From assembly GCF_001858325.1 (NCBI RefSeq), contig NZ_MBPP01000028.1, positions 1 through 58,502 on the forward strand: a stretch of 58,502 nt of DNA, written 5' to 3'. Both the position numbers and the translations under genes were made by a program. Positions within the stretch are counted from its first letter, which is position 1. Each line of letters begins with the position of its first letter. This document shows, in pieces, positions 9,884 to 17,185 of the stretch. The stretch is from Marinobacter sp. AC-23. Its GTDB lineage: Bacteria; Pseudomonadota; Gammaproteobacteria; Pseudomonadales; Oleiphilaceae. The notes beneath the pieces were generated by a model. It was not told where the DNA came from, made no database searches, and saw only the letters and a list, made by a program, of their open reading frames with translations.

Positions 9884-10022
9884 GGCCTGCGGTTGAGCAA
9901 CGTTGTTCAATTGCCATCATTCATAAGAAAAATGCCGAAAATAGATTATATAAATTTCAATTATAAATTTTAAGCCATTAAAGTATCGGCAAGCTCGCTC
10001 ATCAACACAAAGGATCGAAACC
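9884..10022 (+). promoter_or_regulatory. AT-rich leader and promoter region of isocitrate lyase
   Basis: The 139 bases before aceA are strikingly AT-rich between 9925 and 9985, unlike the flanking genes, and end with AAAGGAT 6-12 bases before the ATG. This fits a strong, regulated promoter. No unambiguous -35/-10 pair stands out. A weak inverted repeat (TTGAGCAACGTTGTTCAA) at about 9893-9910 may mark the end of the upstream transcript. Confidence 0.4.
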
Positions 10023-11612
10023 ATGCCTTACGCAAAAGACGTCGATGCCATTGCTTCCGTACTGAAGCAAAACCCGACCTGGAACGCTATCAACCCTAAG
10101 CATGCGGCTCGTATGCGCGCTCAGAACAAGTTCAGAACAGGCCTGGATATCGCCAAGTACACCGCCAAGATCATGCGCGAAGACATGGCCAACTACGACA
10201 ACGATACGTCTCAGTACACCCAGTCTCTGGGTTGCTGGCACGGTTTTATTGGTCAGCAGAAGTTGATTGCTATCAAGAAGCACTTCGGTTCTACCAAGCG
10301 TCGTTACCTGTATCTGTCTGGCTGGATGGTTGCGGCACTGCGCTCCGAGTTCGGACCGCTGCCTGACCAGTCCATGCATGAGAAAACTGCCGTTTCTGGC
10401 CTGATCGAAGAGCTGTACACCTTCCTGCGTCAGGCAGATTCCTGGGAACTGAACCACCTGTTCCGTGATCTGGAAGCTGCTGAAAAAGCGGGCGACACTG
10501 CCAAGGCAGAAGAGCTGATCAAGCAGATCGACAACCACGAAACACACGTTGTACCGATCATTGCAGACATCGATGCAGGTTTCGGTAACGACGAAGCGAC
10601 CTACCTGCTGGCTAAGCAGATGATCGAAGCGGGTGCGTGTGCTATCCAGATCGAGAACCAGGTTTCTGACGAGAAGCAGTGTGGCCACCAGGACGGCAAA
10701 GTAACCGTTCCTCATGCCGACTTCCTGTCCAAGATCAACGCTGTTCGTTTGGCGTTCCTGGAGCTGGGTGTGGATGACGGTGTTATCGTTGCCCGTACTG
10801 ACTCACTGGGTGCTGGCCTGACCAAGCAAATCGCTGTAACCGACGAGCCAGGCGACCTGGGCGATCAGTACAACAGTTTCATCGATGGCGACATTATCGA
10901 AAACGCTGCCGACATCAATAACGGCGACGTTGTGATCAAGCAAGGCGGTAAGTTGGTTAAGCCTAAGCGTCTGGCGTCTGGCCTGTTCCAGTTCAAAGAA
11001 GGCTCAGGTGAAGACCGTGTTGTTCTTGACTGCATCACCAGCCTGCAAAATGGCGCGGATATGCTGTGGATCGAGACCGAGAAGCCGCACGTTGGCCAGA
11101 TCGCTGCCATGGTTAACCGCATCAAGGCAGAAGTTCCAGATGCCAAGCTGGTGTATAACAACAGCCCGTCCTTTAACTGGACTCTGAACTTCCGTCAGCA
11201 GGTATTCGATGCCTGGGCTGAAGAAGGTAAGGACGTATCTGCATACGACCGTCCTAAGCTGATGAGCGAAGAGTACGACAACACCGAACTGGGCAAGCTG
11301 GCTGACGAATGGACCGCTAATTTCCAGCGTGATGCTGCTCGTGAAGCAGGCGTGTTCCACCACTTGATCACGCTGCCGACTTACCACACTGCGGCACTGT
11401 CTACCGACAACCTGGCCAAAGGCTACTTCGGCGACCAAGGCATGCTGGCTTACGTTAAAGGCGTACAGCGTGAAGAGATCCGTCAGGGTATCGCCACTGT
11501 TAAGCACCAGGACATGGCTGGCTCTAACATCGGTGACGACCACAAGGAATTCTTCGCAGGTGATGCTGCGCTGAAAGCCGGTGGTGGAGACAACACGATG
11601 AACCAGTTCTAA
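10023..11612 (+). CDS. aceA: Isocitrate lyase
   Basis: A 529-residue enzyme of the glyoxylate shunt that splits isocitrate into succinate and glyoxylate, allowing growth on acetate, fatty acids and alkanes. The active-site signature reads KQCGHQ (218-223, catalytic Cys220), the variant found in the long Pseudomonas aeruginosa-type enzyme, preceded by the metal-binding ADIDAGFG segment (181-188). The N-terminus LKQNPTWNAINPKHAARM and length also match that type. Codon use is strongly biased (CTG, GGT, CGT), as in highly expressed genes. It is monocistronic, with its own AT-rich leader and a strong terminator. Confidence 0.95.
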   Translation: MPYAKDVDAIASVLKQNPTWNAINPKHAARMRAQNKFRTGLDIAKYTAKIMREDMANYDNDTSQYTQSLGCWHGFIGQQKLIAIKKHFGSTKRRYLYLSGWMVAALRSEFGPLPDQSMHEKTAVSGLIEELYTFLRQADSWELNHLFRDLEAAEKAGDTAKAEELIKQIDNHETHVVPIIADIDAGFGNDEATYLLAKQMIEAGACAIQIENQVSDEKQCGHQDGKVTVPHADFLSKINAVRLAFLELGVDDGVIVARTDSLGAGLTKQIAVTDEPGDLGDQYNSFIDGDIIENAADINNGDVVIKQGGKLVKPKRLASGLFQFKEGSGEDRVVLDCITSLQNGADMLWIETEKPHVGQIAAMVNRIKAEVPDAKLVYNNSPSFNWTLNFRQQVFDAWAEEGKDVSAYDRPKLMSEEYDNTELGKLADEWTANFQRDAAREAGVFHHLITLPTYHTAALSTDNLAKGYFGDQGMLAYVKGVQREEIRQGIATVKHQDMAGSNIGDDHKEFFAGDAALKAGGGDNTMNQF

Positions 11613-11655
11613 GCGAACGGCTTATTGTGTTCCTACTCTCGGGCCTGTTCCGAGG

Positions 11656-11697
11656 GTAAAAAACCCCGCAGCTGGAAACAGCTAGCGGGGTTTTTTA
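11656..11697 (+). terminator. Rho-independent terminator of aceA
   Basis: A near-perfect hairpin (AAAAAACCCCGC-AGCTG, GAAA tetraloop, CAGCT-a-GCGGGGTTTTTT) begins 44 bases after the stop codon. It is strong and could work in both directions. Confidence 0.92.
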
Positions 11698-11705
11698 CAG
11701 TGGCG

Positions 11706-11727
11706 GTTTCATGTATATGACTGAAAC
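11706..11727. promoter_or_regulatory. Upstream inverted repeat 1 (GTTTCA-N10-TGAAAC)
   Basis: Perfect 6-base half-sites at 11706-11711 and 11722-11727, 10 bases apart. The same GTTTCA/TGAAAC half-sites recur in a tighter repeat at 11768-11789. The centres are 62 bases apart, about six helical turns, so two protein dimers could sit on one face. A candidate activator site for the cluster beginning at 11988. Confidence 0.45.
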
Positions 11728-11767
11728 GGCTGCACAAACCTTCGATTCCCTACTTTTCTTTATCCAG

Positions 11768-11789
11768 ACTGTTTCATCCCTGAAACAGT
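11768..11789. promoter_or_regulatory. Upstream inverted repeat 2 (9-base half-sites, 4-base spacer)
   Basis: Half-site ACTGTTTCA and its exact complement TGAAACAGT are separated by TCCC. It lies about 85-105 bases before the sigma-54-like element, a usual distance for an enhancer-binding protein site. The absence of a T-run argues against a terminator. Confidence 0.55.
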
Positions 11790-11873
11790 TCCTGCCTTCG
11801 CACGGCTGGCTTCCCCCGAGCGTTACGAAAAAAACTTCTTTAAAAGCATCGCCTTAGATTGTGTGCTCATATT

Positions 11874-11890
11874 CTGGCACGGGAATCGCT
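11874..11890 (+). promoter_or_regulatory. Sigma-54-type promoter (-24/-12)
   Basis: CTGGCACG-GGAA-TCGCT matches the RpoN consensus CTGGCACG-N4-TTGCW with one mismatch, and the GG and GC dinucleotides are exactly 10 bases apart. A start near 11901 would leave a leader of about 87 bases before the ATG at 11988. The nearby sigma-54-type regulator has a degenerate ATPase, so which activator would act here is open. Confidence 0.6.
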
Positions 11891-11987
11891 TTCTTCACCT
11901 TGCGGGTCTGGACCTTGGCTTACCCGAAGGCTAGCGGGTTGGGTCGGATCCTTTAACAAAGCCAATAACCTAGAAGGAAATGACATC

Positions 11988-12992
11988 ATGAATGCAAGGA
12001 AAGGACTGCTAGCAGCTGCGATCGCAATGAGTTTGGGTGTTTCCGGTTTCGCCTATGCGGATCAAGGTGGAGACGGAGATCCGAACACCAATGCGAAGGA
12101 TACCTCCACGGCCAACAACGGCTATTCGGGAAATGCCGATTCAGGAAACGACAACTCAACGAGCACCAACAATTCCGATAACTCGGATGGCTCTGATAAT
12201 TCAGACAGCTCTGATAACTCGAATAATTCAGACAACAGCACAGATGTTGCTGATGCGTTTAAGATTGCCGATAGCGGCAATGACATGTCGGATAATTCAG
12301 ATAGCTCAGATAACTCCGATAGCTCCGACAATTCCGACAATTCGGATAACTCCGACAACTCGGATGGCAGTACCAACCTGAACGACGCGTTCAAAATTGC
12401 TGACAGCGGGAATGATATGTCTGACAACTCCGATAATTCGGACAATTCGGACAGTTCGGATAATTCGGACAGCTCTGACAACTCCGACAGCTCGGATAAC
12501 AGCACCAGTGTCAGTGACTCGTTCAAAATTGCTGACAGCGGAAATGATATGTCTGACAACTCCGATAGTTCGGACAATTCGGACAACTCCGATAATTCTG
12601 ACAACTCTGACAACTCGGATAATTCAGACAACTCGGATAATTCGGATAATTCAGACAACTCGAATAACAGCACCAACGATTCGTTCAATACAGCTGACAG
12701 TGGCAACAGTGACAGCTCCGATAACAGCACCACGGATGTGGCCCTCTCATTGGATGTGTTCATGAACAACGCCGATCTTGATGGCGCGGTGAGTGGCACT
12801 ACCGTCAACTATGGAGATGCTAACGGCAGGAACTCTTACACTGAAACCCATGTGTCCAACCGGATAAGTGGAGGCTCGGCTAACTTCACAGGCGTAGGCG
12901 CTTTTGCTCAGAACGCCGGCGTGGGAAGTGTTACCCAAGCTAATGTGAGTGTTATGTCTAACCTGTCCGCAGGCGGCGGTGGTAGCGAGTAA
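11988..12992 (+). CDS. Secreted acidic Ser-Asp-Asn repeat protein, candidate surface fibre subunit
   Basis: A 334-residue protein with a Sec signal peptide (1-24, ending AYA). Residues 55-250 are low-complexity runs of SDN/SDS. They are interrupted at about 45-residue intervals by FKIADSGNDMSD (91, 135, 179) and a degenerate copy, FNTADSGN, at 233. The final 85 residues are non-repetitive, rich in Gly, Asn and Val, and end SAGGGGSE. Composition is extremely acidic, suggesting an extracellular, possibly calcium-binding or amyloid-like polymer. No known domain is recognised. AGAAGG precedes the ATG. It leads a co-directional group with the C39 peptidase gene, so export, processing and assembly are probably linked. 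Confidence 0.75.
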   Translation: MNARKGLLAAAIAMSLGVSGFAYADQGGDGDPNTNAKDTSTANNGYSGNADSGNDNSTSTNNSDNSDGSDNSDSSDNSNNSDNSTDVADAFKIADSGNDMSDNSDSSDNSDSSDNSDNSDNSDNSDGSTNLNDAFKIADSGNDMSDNSDNSDNSDSSDNSDSSDNSDSSDNSTSVSDSFKIADSGNDMSDNSDSSDNSDNSDNSDNSDNSDNSDNSDNSDNSDNSNNSTNDSFNTADSGNSDSSDNSTTDVALSLDVFMNNADLDGAVSGTTVNYGDANGRNSYTETHVSNRISGGSANFTGVGAFAQNAGVGSVTQANVSVMSNLSAGGGGSE

Positions 12993-12998
12993 GCAAAG

Positions 12999-13024
12999 CG
13001 GGCCACACCCCAGGGTGTGGCCCC
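12999..13024 (+). other. Strong intercistronic mRNA hairpin
   Basis: A perfect 10-base stem (GGGCCACACC / GGTGTGGCCC, loop CCAG) starts 7 bases after the repeat-protein stop and ends 23 bases before the next start. No U-run follows, so it is not a classic terminator. It probably protects the upstream message or limits read-through, which would make the repeat protein more abundant than the downstream products. Confidence 0.55.
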
Positions 13025-13046
13025 GGCTGCTGTCGGGAGACGCGTT

Positions 13047-13400
13047 ATGACTAACAACGTCATCAGAGGGATTTTGAAAACCGTATGTTTGTTCGTTGCT
13101 ATGGGACTGGCTGGCACAGCGGTAGCCGAAGAATGGATGACGCTACCCACGATGAGTGCAGATCAGCTAGAAGGTACCAGCGGGCGACAGGGGGTTCCCC
13201 TCCAGTTACAACTCAATGAAAACCACCAGAATGGGGTGGTTACCGGAAATACGCTGACGGGTTCTTCGAGCACCGGAGACAACCTGATCTCAGATCAAGC
13301 ATTCGGGAACATGAGCGGTATTGCCACGGTTATTCAGAACACCGGTAACCAGGTGGTGATTCAGGACAGCACTCAAGTAAACATTCTTATCAATCGCTGA
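13047..13400 (+). CDS. Small secreted protein of the C39 cluster, curlin-like composition
   Basis: 117 residues with a Sec signal peptide (about 1-27, ending TAVA). A segment MSADQLEGTSGRQG follows at 36-49, then a Gln/Asn/Gly/Thr/Val-rich region (VVTGNTLTGSSSTGDN; IQNTGNQVVIQDSTQVNI) that looks like beta-forming amyloid subunits. The MS..(Q/E)L...R.G segment is echoed in the protein encoded at 14110, where it ends in a true Gly-Gly. No family is recognised; a minor subunit or nucleator is a reasonable guess. GGGAG lies 8 bases before the ATG, which I prefer over an upstream in-frame codon. Confidence 0.65.
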   Translation: MTNNVIRGILKTVCLFVAMGLAGTAVAEEWMTLPTMSADQLEGTSGRQGVPLQLQLNENHQNGVVTGNTLTGSSSTGDNLISDQAFGNMSGIATVIQNTGNQVVIQDSTQVNILINR

Positions 13401-13413
13401 CAGGAGGTGGGCC

Positions 13414-14106
13414 ATGGTGAGTCGGAGGCTTGTTGTATCCACAGTGGGCGCTGCGATGCTCTGGTCCACTGCTTTTGCCGGTACCGTTATGCTGCCGGGA
13501 GTGGGTGGCGACCTTCAGTTGGGGGTTCGCAGCTTCAAGGAGCAACGGTTTAGTTCGATCATGCAACAGCAGTTTGATTTTAGTTGCGGTTCGGCCGCGA
13601 TAGCCTCACTGCTGTCTTATCACTACGATGACTCCTTTACGGAGCAAGACGTTTTTACCGGGATGTTCTCGCTGGCAGACCCGGAAAAGGTGCGCCTTGA
13701 AGGCTTCTCGATGCTGGATATGAAGCGGTTTCTGGAGTCTGAAGGCTATCAGGCCGACGGCTTTCGCATGCCGTTATCGGGCCTGCGAGAAAAAGTACGA
13801 CTGCCGGTCATTGTGCTTATGAACATGGATGGTTTCCGGCATTTTGTTGTTATTAAGGGAATCAGTGAGCATGAAGTGTTTGTTGGCGACCCAGCTCGCG
13901 GGCTTAAAGTATACCCAAGGGCTGAGTTTGAGGACTATTGGAACGGTGCCGCCTTTGTCATTCGTAGCCATTTGCAACAGGGGCGTAGCACATTCCTGAC
14001 AGGCGGAGACTGGCCACAAATTGTCCGGGCGCCGCTGTTTAAGGGGCAGGAAGGCCCGCCACTTGGCCATACGCTGCCATATTGGCCATCCACGAGGGAG
14101 TGGTAA
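13414..14106 (+). CDS. Periplasmic C39-family (double-glycine) peptidase
   Basis: 230 residues with an N-terminal signal peptide (1-22) and a stand-alone C39 domain, not fused to an ABC transporter. The full catalytic set is visible: oxyanion Gln in QQQFDFSCG, Cys58, His143 in GFRHFVVIKG and Asp159 in VGDPARG. C39 enzymes cut after Gly-Gly in leader peptides; stand-alone periplasmic members such as FapD belong to fibre-export systems. Perfect SD AGGAGG, 13 bases from the previous stop. The flanking small proteins, one with an RGG motif just after its signal peptide, are its likely substrates. Confidence 0.85.
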   Translation: MVSRRLVVSTVGAAMLWSTAFAGTVMLPGVGGDLQLGVRSFKEQRFSSIMQQQFDFSCGSAAIASLLSYHYDDSFTEQDVFTGMFSLADPEKVRLEGFSMLDMKRFLESEGYQADGFRMPLSGLREKVRLPVIVLMNMDGFRHFVVIKGISEHEVFVGDPARGLKVYPRAEFEDYWNGAAFVIRSHLQQGRSTFLTGGDWPQIVRAPLFKGQEGPPLGHTLPYWPSTREW

Positions 14107-14109
14107 CAC

Positions 14110-14601
14110 ATGGTTAGCATACAGCGATGGGCAATGATGGGGTTGGCCTTTGCTCTAGGAGGTGCAGGCGTGCCTGCAGTGGCCGACGGACTGACGCAGG
14201 CTTTGGCTATGAGCGATGGCGAACTTGCGTCACAAAGGGGTGGTTTTAGCCTGAACAATTTGGAAATTTCGATTGGGCTGGAGCAAGTGGTTTCTGTCAA
14301 CGGCGAAACCCTGGCGATCAATCGACTAACCATCCCCAACCTGAACCAGATAGTGAGCGGGCAGACAGCGCCGCACCGAATGGAGACTGTGCTTGGTATC
14401 ATTAACTCCGGGCAGAATGGGCAGGCGTTGGTCTCTGTCGCCACGGGTGCAGGAGGGTGGATGACGCTGATTCAGAATGACTTGAATGGATCGGTCATAC
14501 AGAATGCGCGACAGCTAAATATCGAGCTGAATAATCTGGGTTCCGGTTACCGCATTCCCGAAAGCCTGCGCAATCCCATCCTCCAGTTTCTCAGGCCCTG
14601 A
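14110..14601 (+). CDS. Small secreted protein with Gly-Gly leader motif, C39 cluster
   Basis: 163 residues. A Sec signal peptide (about 1-25, ending PAVA) is followed by MSDGELASQRGG (34-45) and then FSLNNLEISIGLEQVV. The EL..xRGG segment looks like a bacteriocin-type double-glycine processing site, but placed after a Sec leader. The rest is rich in Asn, Gln, Ile and Val (GIINSGQNGQALVSVATG, IQNDLNGSVIQNARQLNI), consistent with a beta-rich fibre subunit. It starts 3 bases after the peptidase stop, so they are co-translated. No characterised family is recognised. Confidence 0.68.
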   Translation: MVSIQRWAMMGLAFALGGAGVPAVADGLTQALAMSDGELASQRGGFSLNNLEISIGLEQVVSVNGETLAINRLTIPNLNQIVSGQTAPHRMETVLGIINSGQNGQALVSVATGAGGWMTLIQNDLNGSVIQNARQLNIELNNLGSGYRIPESLRNPILQFLRP

Positions 14602-14629
14602 CGAACATGTACGCCGGGTCTCTAATCGC

Positions 14630-15691
14630 TTAGAGGCTAATTGGCAGCTTCAGTGTAATCTCACTGTTCGGCGCATTTTCCGTTACTCCGACACTGACGG
14701 TAAGGCTTAAGGTTGTACTGGGCGACAGCCGTTGAGAAAGCCCAAACGACAACGAGCCGATCTGGATGCTGTCGAAGGTTGCGCCAAAAAGATCAAAGTC
14801 GCGCTCATAGGTTGTCTTTCGGATAATTGAATGGTCGTAGCCAAGGCTGAATGATGTGCGCTGATTGAACGCGAACCCCATGCCAAAGCCAAACCGAACC
14901 ACATCACCAGGATTAACGGTATTGCCGTTCTCGAAGCCCTTTTCGTCTTTCAGCGTAAAGACATAGCTCAGGTTGCCATAGAGAACGGCAGGATCCGAAG
15001 GATAGATAAACGATACGCCTGGTTCAAATGACCAGAACCCGGAACCTGTTGGCCTTTCTTCAAGCTCAAGCCCTATGGGATTGCCATTACTGTCCATAAT
15101 GACACGTTGGTCGACATCGTATGGACTATCCCCCGTGGGTGCTTTTGCCCGGAATGAGCCAATGACGTAGGGCCAGCCTTCCAGGCCGTCATTTAGCTGA
15201 TAGCGAAAGGACAGCTCTACGTCGCCCAAGCCTTCGCCGGATGACTCCCGCAGCGTATCAACAGGCGTACCTTCAAATGCCTGGCGCTCCCGAAGATCTT
15301 CCTGAATGCTCAGATAGGGTGCGCGCACTGCTGCCTCAAATCGGCTGGTAAACCCATATTTGAGCGACAGGGCTCCGACAAAAATATCCCGTTGAACCTC
15401 TGAAATATTGATCAGGCCTATCAGCAGGGCAGGAATCACCGTATAGCCTTCCACCGCAACCTGCGTTGCGTTGCTGTGGGCATAGGAAAAGGACGGCTCA
15501 ATGGTGAAGCGGCCAGGCTGGGTGACAATGCCACGGTCAGAGGTTATTGAGGCAATATCTGAGGCTTGGTCTTGCGATTTCTCACTGCGGGTCTGTGTCT
15601 TTCCAGCGTCATCACTTTCTGGTTTTGCAACGCTGATTGCAGGAATCATGCTTAAGCCGACAGTGAGTAGTAGGTGAGTTTGGAACCTCAT
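14630..15691 (-). CDS. Outer-membrane beta-barrel channel-like protein (transporter-like, PF13557 type)
   Basis: 353 residues with a signal peptide (1-22, ending ISVA) and a short charged Ser/Asp/Gln linker. A long run of alternating amphipathic beta strands follows (GRFTIEPSFSYAHS, LSLKYGFTSRFEAAVRAPYLS, LGDVELSFRYQL, FWSFEPGVSFIY, VVRFGFGMGFAFNQ) to a C-terminal strand EITLKLPISL. This resembles phenol-degradation-type outer-membrane channel proteins. Its start overlaps the stop of the regulator gene (ATGA), so both are one transcription unit, convergent with the C39 cluster. A role as export pore for the repeat protein, like FapF, is an inference from context. Confidence 0.7.
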   Translation of the reverse strand: MRFQTHLLLTVGLSMIPAISVAKPESDDAGKTQTRSEKSQDQASDIASITSDRGIVTQPGRFTIEPSFSYAHSNATQVAVEGYTVIPALLIGLINISEVQRDIFVGALSLKYGFTSRFEAAVRAPYLSIQEDLRERQAFEGTPVDTLRESSGEGLGDVELSFRYQLNDGLEGWPYVIGSFRAKAPTGDSPYDVDQRVIMDSNGNPIGLELEERPTGSGFWSFEPGVSFIYPSDPAVLYGNLSYVFTLKDEKGFENGNTVNPGDVVRFGFGMGFAFNQRTSFSLGYDHSIIRKTTYERDFDLFGATFDSIQIGSLSFGLSQRLSPSTTLSLTVSVGVTENAPNSEITLKLPISL

Positions 15692-17079
15692 GGCAAATCT
15701 CCCTTTTGGTCAGTGCCTTGGCGGGTGTTTTGGGTGCTCGTGCTTGGGGTGTACTTGTTCATCAGCCGATATAGCGAGACTCGCGATATGTTCAGAAGTC
15801 TCGCAGCCTCCGACATGTTGTAATTCGCCATTCGGAGGCTGCATAAAAGTGCTTGCCGATCGGCGCGGGCGCGGAACTCTTTGAGGTTGAGATGGGTGGA
15901 AGCTTTCAAGGTTAGCCCCGGGTTAGCCAGCCCAAGATCGGAAGCTTCAAGGGTGGATTCATCGCTGAGTAGCCACCCTTGTTGCAAGCAGTTCTGTAAC
16001 TCCCGAAAGTTGCCTGGCCATGAATGGTTTACCAGGCTTTGGATAGCCCCCTTAGTCAGCCGTTTCGGTTTGGCTCCAGAAGAAGCGGCATTAAGCATTG
16101 CCTGGGCAAGTGCTGGGATGTCCTCAAGCCTGTCTTTCAGCGCAGGTAGCTTCACTTCCAGGCCACCCAGCCGGTAATACACATCACTGCGGAAGCCTCC
16201 GAGTGCAATTAACTCTGGTAACGGTTGGTTGGTGGTGGTGATAATTCTGCAGTCGATCGGGATTTGGGCGTTGCCCCCGACCCGCTCAATGTGGCCTTCT
16301 TGAAGAAACCTCAAGATGACAGACTGTTGTTCCAGTTTAAGTTCGTTAATGCCGGCGAATACCAGTGTGCCCCCGTTCGCTTGTTCAAGCCGCCCTGGTC
16401 GAGCGCTCAGAGCGTGGGTAAAGGCGCCCTTTTCATAACCAAACAGCTCGCTTTGGGTAAGTGTTGTGGGCAGGGCCGCACAGTTAATGGTAACCAGCGG
16501 GCCAGCTGCACGGGCAGATTGGGAATGAATGAACTTGGCTGCAGCCTCTTTTCCGGTGCTGCTTTCTCCGGTAATTAATACAGGCTCTGATGTTGCCGCA
16601 AAACGACGGAGCAGGCTTCGAGCCTGCTGGATAGATTGAGAGCTTCCCCGCAGGGCCAGTCTCTGATAGCTATCGTGTGCAGAGATGTCAGCTGGCTCTA
16701 AAATTGTTGCCATGCCCCACAAGTGACCCAGCACGGTATTAATGCGCTTGTAGTCCACGGGCAGTGTATGGAAATCGGAACAGTAGTGGGTGATTAACCT
16801 GGCCATGCGCGATCCGCATATGGGCCTTTGAGGAGCGATGGCAACCCAGTATCTCAGTCCAAGCGTCTCTAGCCAGCTTTCCGGCGGCGGAAAGTCTTCG
16901 TTTGATAACCTTGGGAACTCCAGTACACCAACTCTGGCACCGTTGCTGGCTGCAGCCAGCAGGGAAACCGGGTTGCCAAGATTGAAATCAATCAGATTCC
17001 AGCTTGTCTCTAGCTCTTTTCGTGCATAGGTTTTGCTGTTTGCTGCTGACAGCCAAACAAGCGGTCTCTTTTCCATCAT
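15688..17079 (-). CDS. Atypical sigma-54-type transcriptional regulator (VpsR/FleQ-like, degenerate AAA+)
   Basis: 463 residues: an N-terminal receiver-like domain without a clear phospho-Asp pocket (1-130), an AAA+ domain (140-365) and a Fis-type helix-turn-helix (about 405-442, ending LLNISRVSLYRLMNKY). Walker A is intact (GESSTGKE, 171-178). The sigma-54 contact loop reads GAFTHA (218-223) instead of GAFTGA, and the Walker B Asp-Glu is replaced by Ala-Gly (LVFAGIN, 239-245). These losses suggest it does not hydrolyse ATP, as reported for VpsR, which controls matrix genes with c-di-GMP. I start at the ATG at 17077-17079, 7 bases after GGAGG. Probably regulates this cluster. Confidence 0.8.
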   Translation of the reverse strand: MMEKRPLVWLSAANSKTYARKELETSWNLIDFNLGNPVSLLAAASNGARVGVLEFPRLSNEDFPPPESWLETLGLRYWVAIAPQRPICGSRMARLITHYCSDFHTLPVDYKRINTVLGHLWGMATILEPADISAHDSYQRLALRGSSQSIQQARSLLRRFAATSEPVLITGESSTGKEAAAKFIHSQSARAAGPLVTINCAALPTTLTQSELFGYEKGAFTHALSARPGRLEQANGGTLVFAGINELKLEQQSVILRFLQEGHIERVGGNAQIPIDCRIITTTNQPLPELIALGGFRSDVYYRLGGLEVKLPALKDRLEDIPALAQAMLNAASSGAKPKRLTKGAIQSLVNHSWPGNFRELQNCLQQGWLLSDESTLEASDLGLANPGLTLKASTHLNLKEFRARADRQALLCSLRMANYNMSEAARLLNISRVSLYRLMNKYTPSTSTQNTRQGTDQKGDLP

Positions 17080-17165
17080 GGCAAACCTCCACAAAAGTGG
17101 TGCCTCGGAAATGGGACTGCCAGTCGTTCAGGAATGCGTTAACTAACCGGTACGGCTAAGGCTCC

Positions 17166-17185
17166 GGTCACTGCCCTGAGTGACC
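17166..17185. promoter_or_regulatory. Inverted repeat upstream of the regulator gene
   Basis: GGTCACT and AGTGACC are exact complements separated by 6 bases, 87 bases before the regulator start. This is a plausible autoregulatory or FleQ-like operator in the divergent region between the regulator and the SLC13 gene. The rest of 17080-17423 shows no gene I can support. Confidence 0.4.

Noticed and set aside
12122..12808. Long minus-strand frame coding for repeated Ser-Glu-Leu
   Set aside because: It is the antisense image of the SDN repeats. The triplet repeat keeps several frames open; there is no RBS or signal peptide.
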